64,000 nt of DNA from Musa acuminata AAA Group (Eukaryota > Streptophyta > Magnoliopsida > Zingiberales > Musaceae): NCBI RefSeq assembly GCF_036884655.1, contig NC_088340.1, positions 30,132,001-30,196,000 on the forward strand. Reading direction: 5' to 3'. The notes beneath the pieces were generated by a model that saw only the letters and a program-made list of their open reading frames with translations, searched no databases and had not been told where the DNA came from. Of the stretch, positions 54,868-64,000 are shown one piece after another. The translations under genes and the position numbers were made by a program. Position 1 is the stretch's first letter; each line of letters begins with the position of its first letter.

Positions 54868-55722
54868 ATAAATGATACCAAGAACTACACATAAGAGGTA
54901 AGATCTATTAATAAATTAAAATAAGAGGTTTGAGAATTACCCTTGCAGTAATCTTCTTGAAAGGTTGAGATTGATCCTTGAATTTGAAGAAGAGGAGGGG
55001 TTCCTTGAGTTTCTAGAGGAGGATCAAGGAGAATGAGGGGTGGAGAGGTGTTTAGAGGTGTTTGGAGGAATGTAGGAGGGCTTGGGGTCGGTTGTACCGT
55101 GACCCTAAGTGCCTTTTTACAGGGCAAAGGTTGCGGGCAGTGCTATCGCCTACCACCCGAGACAACTAGCGGTGCTACCCCCAGCTGGGCGATGCTACCG
55201 CCTGCCACCCGAGACAACTAGTGGTGCTACCGCCAGCTGGTCGGTGCCACCGCCTACGGGCAGTGAACACTACACACATTGGTGTGTGGTGCTATCACAG
55301 GTGATTCCAATTTTGCAAGATTTTTATTGTTGTGAAGCACACAACCTTATTTACTTCATCATATAAAATTCGCATCATAAGAGAAGAAAATTCGTATTGA
55401 AGACTCTACATATTCATGATTCATCATATAAAATGCACATCATACTCAAACGTTATATTGAACTTGTATTGTAAAATACCTACAATAAGTTCATGATTTA
55501 TCATTTGTATGCAAATATCGTAAAAACTCGTATGGAAAAATGCATATGGCTCATTGCGCACACTATAAGATCATGATTTAGGTGAGTGATCAAGAAAGTG
55601 CAAAAATAAAAATTTAACAAATTCATGATCTTGTTAGATAGAATTCGATCCGAAAAAAAAAATTTGGGAGGGAATGTGTCCTAGAAATTTAGAACTCCAA
55701 AAGAAGTTAAAAAGGGAACTTG
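54868..55722 (-). promoter_or_regulatory. Region upstream of ORF-X copy 2
   Basis: Three spaced palindromic units (55137-55256, e.g. GGTGCTACCGCCAGCTGG), then an AT-box on the sense strand ('ctgtaaaaaggc', about 55112-55123), a pyrimidine-rich stretch and a possible leader intron (AAGG/GTAATTC near 54944 to GTTTAG near 54860). Beyond 55260 is AT-rich spacer to the chromovirus LTR. Confidence 0.45.
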
Positions 55723-56103
55723 TGTTAGAACCCTTACATATTCTAAACTTGGGGTTGATCTCTTTAGGGGATCGGCCTCCTTGGAACTCTATAGGGGTTC
55801 CTCCCTCCAAGTTGCTGCTCAAAGGCTGTAGAAAAGATTCATCTATTATTTATCAAAAGAGGATGAATACATGGCTATTTATAGGGTTTCTAAACCCTAA
55901 CTCATAATAGGACTCCTACTTCTAACAAACTCCTAATAGGACTTCTACTCAAGACTCCAATTCCTTTACAACTCCTAATTCTTCTCTAAGAAACAACCTC
56001 CTAACCCTAGCCGACCTCTTCACCTCTTTAATAGGGGTCGGCTTAGGTAGGTTTTACATGAATGTCCCTCTCAATTAGGACTCTTCTAGCTAAAGTCCTA
56101 ACA
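55723..56103 (-). repeat. Chromovirus 3' LTR
   Basis: TGTTAGAACCC...AAGTCCTAACA on plus, 381 bp. Antisense TATA (TATTTATA) at 55876-55883. It is followed by GACCCGCCCTCTTC (56104-56117), the antisense polypurine tract. Confidence 0.85.
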
Positions 56104-56117
56104 GACCCGCCCTCTTC

Positions 56118-56283
56118 AAATCAGCCTTGTCCTTGAGACCGACGATTCATGAATTTTGGGAATTTGATCTTCAAGTCGTCATAGTTCTCCCAAGTGGCAT
56201 CTTTTGTTGGTAGGTTCACCCACTGTATTAGCACTTTAGTAGTGGGTCGTCGTCGTCGAGTCATGATCCGTCGATCAATAATG
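56118..56283 (-). pseudogene. Chromovirus chromodomain
   Basis: The minus strand reads 'TKVLIQWVNLPTKDATWENYDDLKIKFPKF' and a stop shortly after 'RRSQGQG'. The 'ATWE.Y.DL' motif is the end of a chromodomain fused to integrase, which targets integration to particular chromatin. The upstream chromodomain residues give way to an integrase shred by deletion. Confidence 0.85.
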
Positions 56284-56580
56284 GCACTTGGCTGGGTCTG
56301 GAGTTCTCATTGGATAGTTATATTTGATGGTTGGCTTTGGGCTGTCTCCAAGCACCTATTTACAACTTCTGTCTGGCCGTCGATTTGTGGGTGATATGCC
56401 ATACTCCTTTTCAATTTAGTACCCTACATATGAAATAACTTTATCCAAAATCTGCTCGTAAAAATGCAAGTAGAATTTATCATAAGCACAATGCATCCCT
56501 TATAATGTAATTCTTTTGAGTCCCAATTGTAATGAGCCACGGAGCTTGGTGCTTCCCCCAATTTTTTTATACTCTTACTA
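56284..56580 (-). pseudogene. Chromovirus integrase shred
   Basis: The minus strand has '[19 protein letters not shown]' (56330-56400), the region with the third catalytic residue of gypsy integrase, surrounded by stops. Confidence 0.75.
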
Positions 56581-56589
56581 GTCTTTGAA

Positions 56590-57351
56590 TCTTCCTGTCA
56601 TTCCATCTTAATATCCTCAAGGAAGTCGCTGGTCGGAAGTGAAACAGTAAAAAATTCAACTTCCTTGAGTAGCCACGAAAGTGCATCTACAACAACATTC
56701 TCTTTCTCCTTTTTGTAAGTTATTTCATAATCAAATCCAAGAAGTTTTGTTACCCATTTTTGCTACTCAGGTGATGATATCTTTTGCTCCAAAAAGTACT
56801 TGAGGCTTCTATGGTCAGTTTTAATTTGAAATTGTTGATCGATCAAGTAGGATCTCCACCTCGTTGCTGTGCGCACAATGGCGAGCATCTCCTTATCATA
56901 TGTTGACTTATTTTGATGGGAGGGAGATAATGCCTTGCTAGTGTATGCGAGTGATCGACCATCTTGCATGAGAATGGCTCCAATTCTGACTCTAGATGCG
57001 TCGGCCTCAATAATGAAGGGTCGGTTGAAATCTAGTAGTGTTAGCACCAGTGTCGTCGTCATGGCTGCCTTAAGTTTGTCGAAGGCAGCGGAGGCTCTGT
57101 CCAACCATTGGAAGACATCTTTTTCTAGTAAGAAAGTAAGTGGTGCATTGATCTTTCCATAGTTTTTCACGAACTTACGGTAGTAGCCTGTTAAACCCAG
57201 AAAGCCATATAGCAATTTTATGTTCCTCAAGATAGGCCAGTTTTGCATTGCTTCAATTTTGAAAGGGTCCACCGTCACACCTTCCTCTGATATGATATAC
57301 TCAAGATATTCCACATTCTGTTGAAAAAGCAAAAATTCGTAGAGGTTGTTG
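56590..57351 (-). pseudogene. pol: Chromovirus RT thumb and RNase H
   Basis: Nearly open on minus: 'VEYLEYIISEEGVTVDPFKIEAMQNWP', 'LYGFLGLTGYYRKFVKNYGKI', then RNase H 'FIIEADASRVRIGAILMQDGRSLAYTSKAL', 'STYDKEMLAIVRTATRWRSYL' and 'IKTDHRSLKYFLEQ'. These are the connection and RNase H of Ty3/gypsy pol. It stops at 56763 and continues decayed. Its N-terminal side, including the RT catalytic motif, is absent. Confidence 0.88.
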
Positions 57352-58175
57352 TGTTGGGAAATCTTGGGGGCGACATCACATGCGCAGCGGAAGAACAAGA
57401 AAACAAAATCCCCAATTCCCAAAGAGATGTTCATCATTGTGCGAAGATTGGTGCGTAAAATCTGTGAAACTTAAAACTGCGTATAGAGTAGATTGTGTTA
57501 CCTATGGAGATTGTATATCCCTATTTCCTTACAGATCTTTAGGAGAGAGTGAAGGAGGTCAAGCGTCCTCCTCTCTAGCGGTGATCCACATAGTAGAGCG
57601 GCGATGACGCTCCTCAAAACTCCAAGCCTACTCTGAGGTGGAGAGGGGGAGGAGAATAGGAGAGGCAAGCAAAGGCTCTAGCCTTTGAGGCTTTGAATCC
57701 CTCATATTTATAGAGGTCCCTTGTTAATCCTTAATGGGTCCTCCCCTAGTGGGTATTGGATCTGCATCCAATAAGACAAGGGCTCCATCGGATATCTTAT
57801 ATCCGAACCTCTACTCATTGCAATGCCTACCATATGTGTGTGACCCTCTAGGCCCAATATCGAGCTGGCCGTGAGTCATACCTGTCAGAACTCCTTCTAA
57901 CTCAGTGAATTATTATCTCTGTAATAATTCACTTGACTCATCGACTACGAACGTACTAGGCTATTACGCCGTAGTCCCCAAATGATACAGGGGAATCCAA
58001 TCCATTAGACCTGTCTGTCCTCAGTTACCGTGTACCTATAGTCCCTCATCCATCTAATATCCTAGGGTTTAGCAGGGGAGTAGGGCATTAGGGCATTCTT
58101 GGGCAAAAAGATTATGTATCAAGTTACACGTGCCATCACTCACGTGATTGGCTTGCTGGGCACCTATGACTTGCA
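57352..58175 (-). repeat. A2 3' LTR with ~670-bp internal deletion
   Basis: 824 bp instead of 1493. It keeps both termini but is missing the middle. At the deletion point (about 58062-58110) a filler of about 48 bp appears ('agggcattagggcattc') that is not in the A1 LTR. Confidence 0.85.
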
Positions 58176-58189
58176 ATCTCCTACTTGAC
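58176..58189 (-). other. A2 polypurine tract
   Basis: Plus-strand ATCTCCTACTTGAC, sense GTCAAGTAGGAGAT; compare AAGTGGGAGAT in A1. Confidence 0.75.
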
Positions 58190-60906
58190 GTAAAGCCAAT
58201 CACCTATGTGTCTGATCCCCATCAGACCCCTGTGACGCTCAAAGATAATCTGAGACAACGGCTCTGTCAGTGGATGTGCAATGTTATCTTCAGATGGAAC
58301 TCTTTCCACTACTATATCTCCTCGGGTTACGATCTCTTTGATAAGCTGGAACCTCCTCAGAACACTTCTGATGAGACCCGGGTTCCCTTATTTAAGTAAT
58401 CACCCCATAGTTGCCGTAATATAAGGAAGTCGGCTCCTAGCTACTCGGCACGACTCCCAAATCTATGATGAACTTTTTCACCCAAACTCCCTCCTTTGTT
58501 GCATCTAATGCAGCAATGTACTCCGCCTCTATGGTCGAGTCAGTAGTAGTATCTTGCTTGGAACTCTTCCAGCACACTGCTCCTCCATTCAAGGTGTACA
58601 CATATCTTGAATTTGACTTGCTATCATCGATATCAGACTGAAAACTTGAGTCTGTGTAGCCTTCAACCTTAAGGTTACTATCTCCATATACTAGTAAAAG
58701 ATCCTTAGTCCTTCTCAAGTACTTAAAGATACACTTTACTACTTTCCAAGGCTCCAAGCTTAGATCCGCCTGATACCTGCTCGTGACACTCAAAGCATGT
58801 GCTATATCAGGCCTAGTACATAGCATGGCATACATGATAGACCCTATTGCTGAGGCTTAAGGTATTATATCCATGTTCGCCCTTTCTTCTGGAGTCTTTG
58901 GGGACATACTCGTAGAAAGCTATATCCTATGTCTTATCGGTATAAGACATCTCTTGGAATTTTCTATGCCAAACCTTTTGACAATGGTTTCTATGTACCT
59001 GGACTGCGACAAGCCAAGCATCCTCTTGGATCTATCTCTATAGATTCTAATCCCGAAGATATAGGATGTTTCCCCTAAGTCCTTCATGGAGAAGTGTCTA
59101 AATAGCCAACCCTTTACTATGGATAGCATTCCTACGTCATTCCCAATGATTAGGATGTCATCCACATATAACACCAAAAAGGTGATAGCGCTCCCACTTA
59201 CCTTCCTGTACACACAAGACTCATCTTCGTTCTTAACGAAATCATAAGATTTGATTGCCTCATCAAATCTTATGTTCCAACTTCGGGAAGCTTGCGTTAG
59301 TCCATAAATGGATCTAAGCAACCTACACACCTTATCTGGGCAGTTCTTGGACACGAATCCCTCAGGTTGCATCATATACACCTCCTCCTCGAGGTTCCCA
59401 TTGAGGAATGCAGTTTTCACATCCATCTGCCAGATCTCATAATTATAATGTACTGCAATAGCCAATAGAATTATGATGGATTTTAGCATTGCTACGGGTG
59501 AGAAGGTTTTGTCGTAGTCAACACCTTGCCTTTGATGATACCCCTTATCCACTAGCCTTGCTTTATAGGTCTCTACCTTTCCATCTACTCCGATCTTTTT
59601 TTTAAAGATCCACTTGCAATTGATGGGTACAATACCTTCGGGCGTATCAACTAGGTTCCAAACCTTGTTGGAGTACATAGAATCCATCTCAGAATTCATG
59701 GCTTCTTGCCACTTCCCGGAGTCTATACTCATAATAGCCTCCTCGGTCTGAGGATCAATATCCTCAACATCCTCTCCTCTAATATGTCCCACATATCTCT
59801 TAGGAGGATAGGATACTCTATTAGACCTACGTAAAGTTGAAACTTGTGATTAGGTACTTGAATAAACTCGGGCTATAGAGTGGTGCTTGAGCTTGGTTCT
59901 CCAACCTCGGTCAACTCTATCATTCTCCCACTATCTCCACCAAGAATGTGTTCCTTCTCAAGGAACACTGCTCTCTTAGCTATAAAGACCTTTTGGTCCT
60001 TGAGATGATAGAAATAATACCCATAAGTTTCCTTGGGGTATCCCACAAATTTACATCGCTCTGTCCTTGATTCTAATTTATCGGGGTTGTGTCTTTTAAC
60101 GTGGGCAGGACAGCCCCAAATCTTAACAACCTTAAGATCAGGCTTCTTCCCTTTCCATATCTCATATGGTGTAGACACTACCAACTTAGTTGAAACTCTG
60201 TTCAGAAGGTAAGCTGCGGTCTCTAGGGCATATCCTTTGAATAAGATGGGTAGATCAGCGAAACTCATCATGGACCGTACCATATCTAATAGCGTATGAT
60301 TCCTCCTTCCATAGACACCATTGAGCTGAGATATATAAGGAGGTGTCCATTGGGATAATATCCCATGGTCCTTGAGGAACTGAGTAAACTCTGTACTTAA
60401 GTACTCACCTCCTCGATCTGATCGAAGAGTTTTGATACTCTTTCCAGTCTGGTTCTCCACCTCATTATTATACTCTTTGAATTTCTCAAAAGCCTCGGAC
60501 TTGTACTTCATTAAGTACATATATCCATACCTTAAGAAATCATCAGTAAAGGTAATGAAGTAGGAGTAACCACCAATGACATGAGTTGACATGGGTCCAC
60601 ATACATCACTATGTATGAGTTCCAACAGCTCAGTGGCTCTCTCTCTCCAGTTTCACTAAATGGAGAGTTGGTCAGTTTTCCACAAAGGCAAGGCTCGCAA
60701 GTTGCATATGACACATAGTCGAATGAATCTAGATATCCATTATTTAGCAACTTTTGAATCCTTCTTTCATGGATGTGACCTAGCCTACAATGCCACAGGT
60801 ATGCACTGTTCATCTCATCTCGTTTCCTCTTGGACACATTTACATTCATGATATGTGGAGTAGTGTCTAGCATAAACAAACCTTTATGTAATATTCCTCT
60901 CGCCAA
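58190..60906 (-). pseudogene. pol: A2 integrase-RT-RNase H
   Basis: Broken into four long pieces. 60906-60532: 'GLFMLDTTPHIMN' and zinc finger 'WHCRLGHIHERR...CEPC'. 60625-59873: integrase with 'IHSDVCGPM', 'SDRGGEYLS' and 'NGVYGRRN', where the catalytic Glu region reads Gly. 59792-58920: RT with YVDD (59157-59168). 58835-58437: RNase H 'YTDSSFQSD', 'STIEAEYIAALDA'. Frameshifts near 60600 and 59830 and stops near 58860 and 58436 separate them. Not functional. Confidence 0.88.
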
Positions 60907-61844
60907 TCTCCCCTTAGCTTTGCTAGAATTTACAATAAATTGTAGATGTGATAAGCAATACTGGTATCCAATACCAATGCACTATCACAAAAATCTGACA
61001 ATTGGAGATTGATCATGAATGTGCCTTAAGCTTCTCTAAGCTTCTATTTCGCCCTCTCTGCAAGGTACTCTTTACAGTTTCTCTTCCAGTGCCCATCTTT
61101 GCCATAGTGGAAGTATTGGCCTTTGTCCTTTGCTAGGTCTTTCTTAGTAACCTTTGCTTTACCTGGTCTGCCCTAGCCCTTTCCCTTCTTAAGGGACCTT
61201 TTTGCTTTCCTTTTCTTTCTGGTCTCACCAATATAGAGAACTGGCTTCTCTTTTTTAATAGTACTCTCTACCTCCCTCAATATATTGAGGAGCTCTGGGA
61301 GAGTCACCTCAAGCTTGTTCATATTAAAATTTATTATGAACTGTGAAAAGGAATCTAGTAGGGACTGAAGCACATTGTCCACATATAAGTTATCCTCTAG
61401 GACCATTCCTAGACCTGTGACTTTTTCTATCCACTCAATCATCTTTAGGACATGGTTCTGAATCAGTGTCCCCTTAGTCATCCTAGCGCAGAAGAGGCTC
61501 TTGGATATCTCATATCGCTAAGTCCTTCCCTGTTCCTCAAACAATTTACGAACATGTAGGAGAATAGATCTGGCATCCATCTTTTCATGTTGTCTTTGTA
61601 ACTCAGGAGTCATAGAGCTCAACATATAACACTGAGCAAGAGTGGAGTCATCAATGTACTTCACGTAGCGAGCAATCTCATCCTCGCTTGCCCCTTCTTC
61701 GGGCGTAGGCATCACTATATCAAGGACGTACACGATTTTCTCCGCCATGAGAACAATTCTCAAGTTACAGAGCCAATCCGTATAATTTGGACTAATAAGG
61801 CGGTTGACATCAAGTATGCCACGTAAGGGATTTGAAAGCGATAT
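60907..61844 (-). pseudogene. gag: A2 gag and protease stub
   Basis: The start codon is ATA at 61842-61844 where A1 has ATG. 'LRIVLMAEKIVYVLDIVMPTPEEGASEDEIARYV' and '[19 protein letters not shown]' match A1 gag. There is a TAG after 'EEQGRT' and another stop after the Lys-rich stretch. The zinc knuckle has decayed ([14 protein letters not shown]). The protease stub near 60930-60990 carries the same deletion as A1. Confidence 0.85.
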
Positions 61845-62029
61845 TTTCTGAAAATAAAGATATAGCAGAAATGAATAACATACAGATTTTACAAGAAATA
61901 AACTATCAAGATATGGACTTCTATCTTAATATGTTCCCACTATTTTACTAACGAGTCACGCGACACCCTCAGCACATGAAACGGAAGTCTCCGGCAGACT
62001 TCTAGTGGGGATCAGGATCCAATCAGCGT

Positions 62030-62345
62030 CTTAGTGTAACCTCGAGGGACTCGACCAATCACACTAAGCCTAAAAGGTAGGCAACTCTTGTCGATCACAA
62101 CTCATTGTGATTCCCGTCTTGTTCGACATCCGAATCACCATGGCCTCGAGGGACTCGACCAACCATGATGCTCGGTTAAGTCAACACCTTCGTTACAAGA
62201 TAAGTCTGATTTGATGATATACCCTCGAAGGACTCGACCAAGCATACCATGTCCTCAGGTCACCGGTGACATCTCTATGTCGTAAGCAAGATAGCAAATC
62301 ACGATATAGGTGAGTCTCGAGGGACTCGACTAACTCAACCTACAC
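62030..62345 (-). promoter_or_regulatory. A2 leader hairpin array, four copies
   Basis: The reverse complement of A1's array: CTCGAGGGACTCGACCAA at about 62040, 62144, 62223 (one G-to-A change) and 62313. Flanking arms still pair, e.g. CTTAGTGTAA with TCACACTAAG around the first copy, although bases differ slightly from A1. Confidence 0.75.
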
Positions 62346-62374
62346 CGGGAATCGGTTCCTACTTATAACGATAG

Positions 62375-62787
62375 TGTTGAATCTCGGATTTTGATGATAA
62401 AATCAATTGATGGGTTAATTGATCTAATCCATATTATTGAGTTAAGTGTGCAGGATTAACTACGATAACCATAAAACACAAAGCAAGAATACCGGAGTCA
62501 AGTTCGATGGACGTTTAAGAGTCCGAAGAATCGTCGGAGATGTTGCTGGAACCAACCGAGAAGAAATCGGGAACCTGTCGGAATTTTTGGAAGTTCGCCA
62601 AAGAGTTCGTCGGAGGTTCATGGAGATCACCGAGAAGGCTCGGCTACTCGTTAAAGTCATCACAAGTTCGGGAGCTTGCTGGGAGTCCGTCGGAAGAAGT
62701 TCGTCGGAAAGCTCGCCGGAACAAGACTCGACGTTCACAGTTGAAAACTTGCTTAGGATGTGTTTTATTATATAGTGCACTTGCAAT
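62375..62787 (+). repeat. Family B LTR start (B5), plus strand, truncated
   Basis: Begins TGTTGAATCTCGGATTTTG at 62375 within the A2 leader and runs about 410 bp before the minus-strand LTR at 62788 interrupts it. It could be a 5' LTR or a solo LTR whose remainder lies beyond 64000. Confidence 0.8.
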
Positions 62788-64000
62788 TGTTAGGATCGGA
62801 GCGGCACTAAGAGGGGGGGGGTGAATTAGTGCAGCGGATTAAAACTTCGATTTTAGAAAAATCTTTCGTATGATAAGAACGAAACTTGAAAGACTTAACT
62901 TGAAAGCGTATTCTTGAAGTTGCGCAGTAAAGGTAATAAGGAACTAAAGCATGTAAGAAGGTTTGCAGTAATGTAAACAGCAATAATGAAATGCAAACCA
63001 GAGATTACACCGATTTTAGAGTGGTTCGGTCAAATGACTTACATCCACTTGCGAGGCCCCTCTTCGATGAGGCTCCCACCTTCCACTAGCAAATCTCTTG
63101 AAATGGAAGGGTCAATACCCCTCTTACAACCTTTTACAAACAGCTCAATCTCTTACAAATTTTCAATAAGAAAGAAGGAGGAGAACTCTCTAGCAAATTG
63201 AAAACAAGACTTGCTAAGACTTTCTAAGACTTTTCTCTCAATCAAAATACTTCTCAAAAGTTGTCATCTCAGCTGAGATTTGAGGGGTATTTATAGGCCT
63301 CAAGAGGATTCAAATTTGGGCTCCAAAATTTGAATTCTCTTAGGATTTCCGATGTTGGAGGTGCCACCGCCCAGCCAAGCGGTGCCACCGCCCAGCGTTC
63401 GGGTGCTGGGTGGTGCAACCGCCCAGCCTAGGAGGTGTCACCGCCCAGCTCTCAGGTGCTGGGCGGTGCTACCGCCCAGCCAGGCGGTGCCACCGCCTGG
63501 CTCTCCGATTTCACTGGTTTGGCTTAATTTTAGCCCAAACCATATCTGACTTTGGGCCCAGTTGGCCCCTAACCAGGATATAGGATTATCTCTTAATCCT
63601 AATCCTAATTACAAGTGAACTACATAACAAAAACACATCCTAAGCAAGCTTTCAACCGTAAACGTCGAGTCTTATTTCGGCGAGCTTTCCGACGAACTTC
63701 TTCCGACGGACTCCCATCAAGCTCCCGATCTTGTGATGACTTTAACGAGTAGCCGAGCCTTCTCGGTGATCTCCGTGAACCTCCGACGATCTCTTCGGTG
63801 AACTTTCGAAAATTCCGATAGGTTCCCGATTTCTTCTCGGTTGGTTCCGGCAGCATCTCCGACGATTCTTCGGACTCTTAAACGTCCATCGATCTTGACT
63901 CCGGTATTCTTGCTTTGTGTTTTCTAGTTATCGTAGTTAATCCTGCACACTTAACTCAATAATATGGATTAGATCAATTAACCCATCAATTGATTTCATC
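62788..64000 (-). repeat. Family B LTR (B6), minus strand, runs off the window
   Basis: Starts TGTTAGGATCGGAGCGG with a G-run, antisense TATA at 63288-63295 and palindromic array 63360-63505; it ends mid-LTR at the window edge, a few tens of bases short of the expected TTCAACA. Its right part (63600-64000) is an inverted, roughly 94% identical copy of 62375-62787. Confidence 0.85.

Larger units (their letters stand above)
55723..57351 (-). mobile_element. Truncated Ty3/gypsy chromovirus
   Basis: A minus-strand element retaining, in sense order, the RT end and RNase H, a shred of integrase, a chromodomain, the polypurine tract and a 381-bp 3' LTR (55723-56103). Gag, protease and most of RT and integrase are gone; at 57351 it is cut by the family A LTR of A2. 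The chromodomain identifies a chromovirus. Confidence 0.88.
57352..62374 (-). mobile_element. Family A copy A2, 5' truncated
   Basis: Minus-strand element: internally deleted 3' LTR (57352-58175), polypurine tract, pol, truncated protease, gag, and leader up to the hairpin array, cut at 62374 by a family B LTR. It shares the protease deletion with A1 but has its own stops and frameshifts. Confidence 0.9.

Noticed and set aside
54868..55127. Separate short Pro/Thr-rich protein upstream of ORF-X copy 2
   Set aside because: The frame is not kept in copy 1, and the DNA there is the pyrimidine-rich leader.
1..64000. Host genes, rRNA, organellar insertions or viral insertions
   Set aside because: Every credible coding segment matched retrotransposon domains or ORF-X; no splice-structured host gene, rRNA motif or movement/coat protein pattern was seen.

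Overview
This window is plant nuclear DNA made almost entirely of LTR retrotransposons and satellite-like DNA. I found no rRNA, tRNA, CRISPR array or convincing host gene. The elements are Ty1/copia and Ty3/gypsy types with plant hallmarks: primer-binding sites matching initiator-Met tRNA, 5-bp target duplications, copia order PR-INT-RT-RH and a chromovirus chromodomain. From memory only, the LTRs rich in GGCGGTGCCACCGCC motifs and the AAG-rich arrays resemble repeats of the banana family (Musa/Ensete); that guess is unverified.

Two copia families dominate. Family A has 1493-bp LTRs running TGCTAGTC...CCCAACA, a leader of about 1.8 kb and a gag-INT-RT-RNase H polyprotein that lacks most of the protease. 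Family B has 1.2-1.9-kb LTRs running TGTTGAATCTCG...GATCCTAACA, with a poly-G/C tract near the end and palindromic arrays upstream of TATA. Its members are an autonomous-type gag-pol element, three gag-only elements, and elements carrying an accessory reading frame here called ORF-X.

Layout: 1-1283 is family B non-coding DNA. 1284-12773 is an old, deleted family A element whose 3' LTR is split by a complete young family A element, A1 (3430-11929, target duplication ATACG). 12774-17886 holds a family B remnant, minisatellites, a third copia with decayed gag-PR, a small LTR element with repeat cargo and a purine-rich tract of about 1.2 kb. 17887-40404 is a decayed family A copy (A3) split by family B: B2 (minus, gag-pol) carrying the gag-only element B1 (22285-29012, target duplication AAAAT) inside its RNase H end, then head-to-head B7 (plus), which has a 1.75-kb internal inversion. 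40405-55722 contains two ORF-X elements, the first split by gag-only B3 (44828-51881). 55723-57351 is a truncated chromovirus. 57352-62374 is family A copy A2 (minus). 62375-64000 holds two family B LTR pieces in inverted orientation.

No gene here is intact, so nothing works as a host pathway. The logic is that of parasites within parasites: gag-only and protease-less copies keep LTRs, primer site and polypurine tract, and presumably moved with proteins supplied by relatives elsewhere. The most informative signals are four covarying hairpins in the family A leader, the shared protease deletion, the gag-only lineage, the ORF-X module with an LTR-like upstream region, and repeated polypurine-tract-like hairpins.
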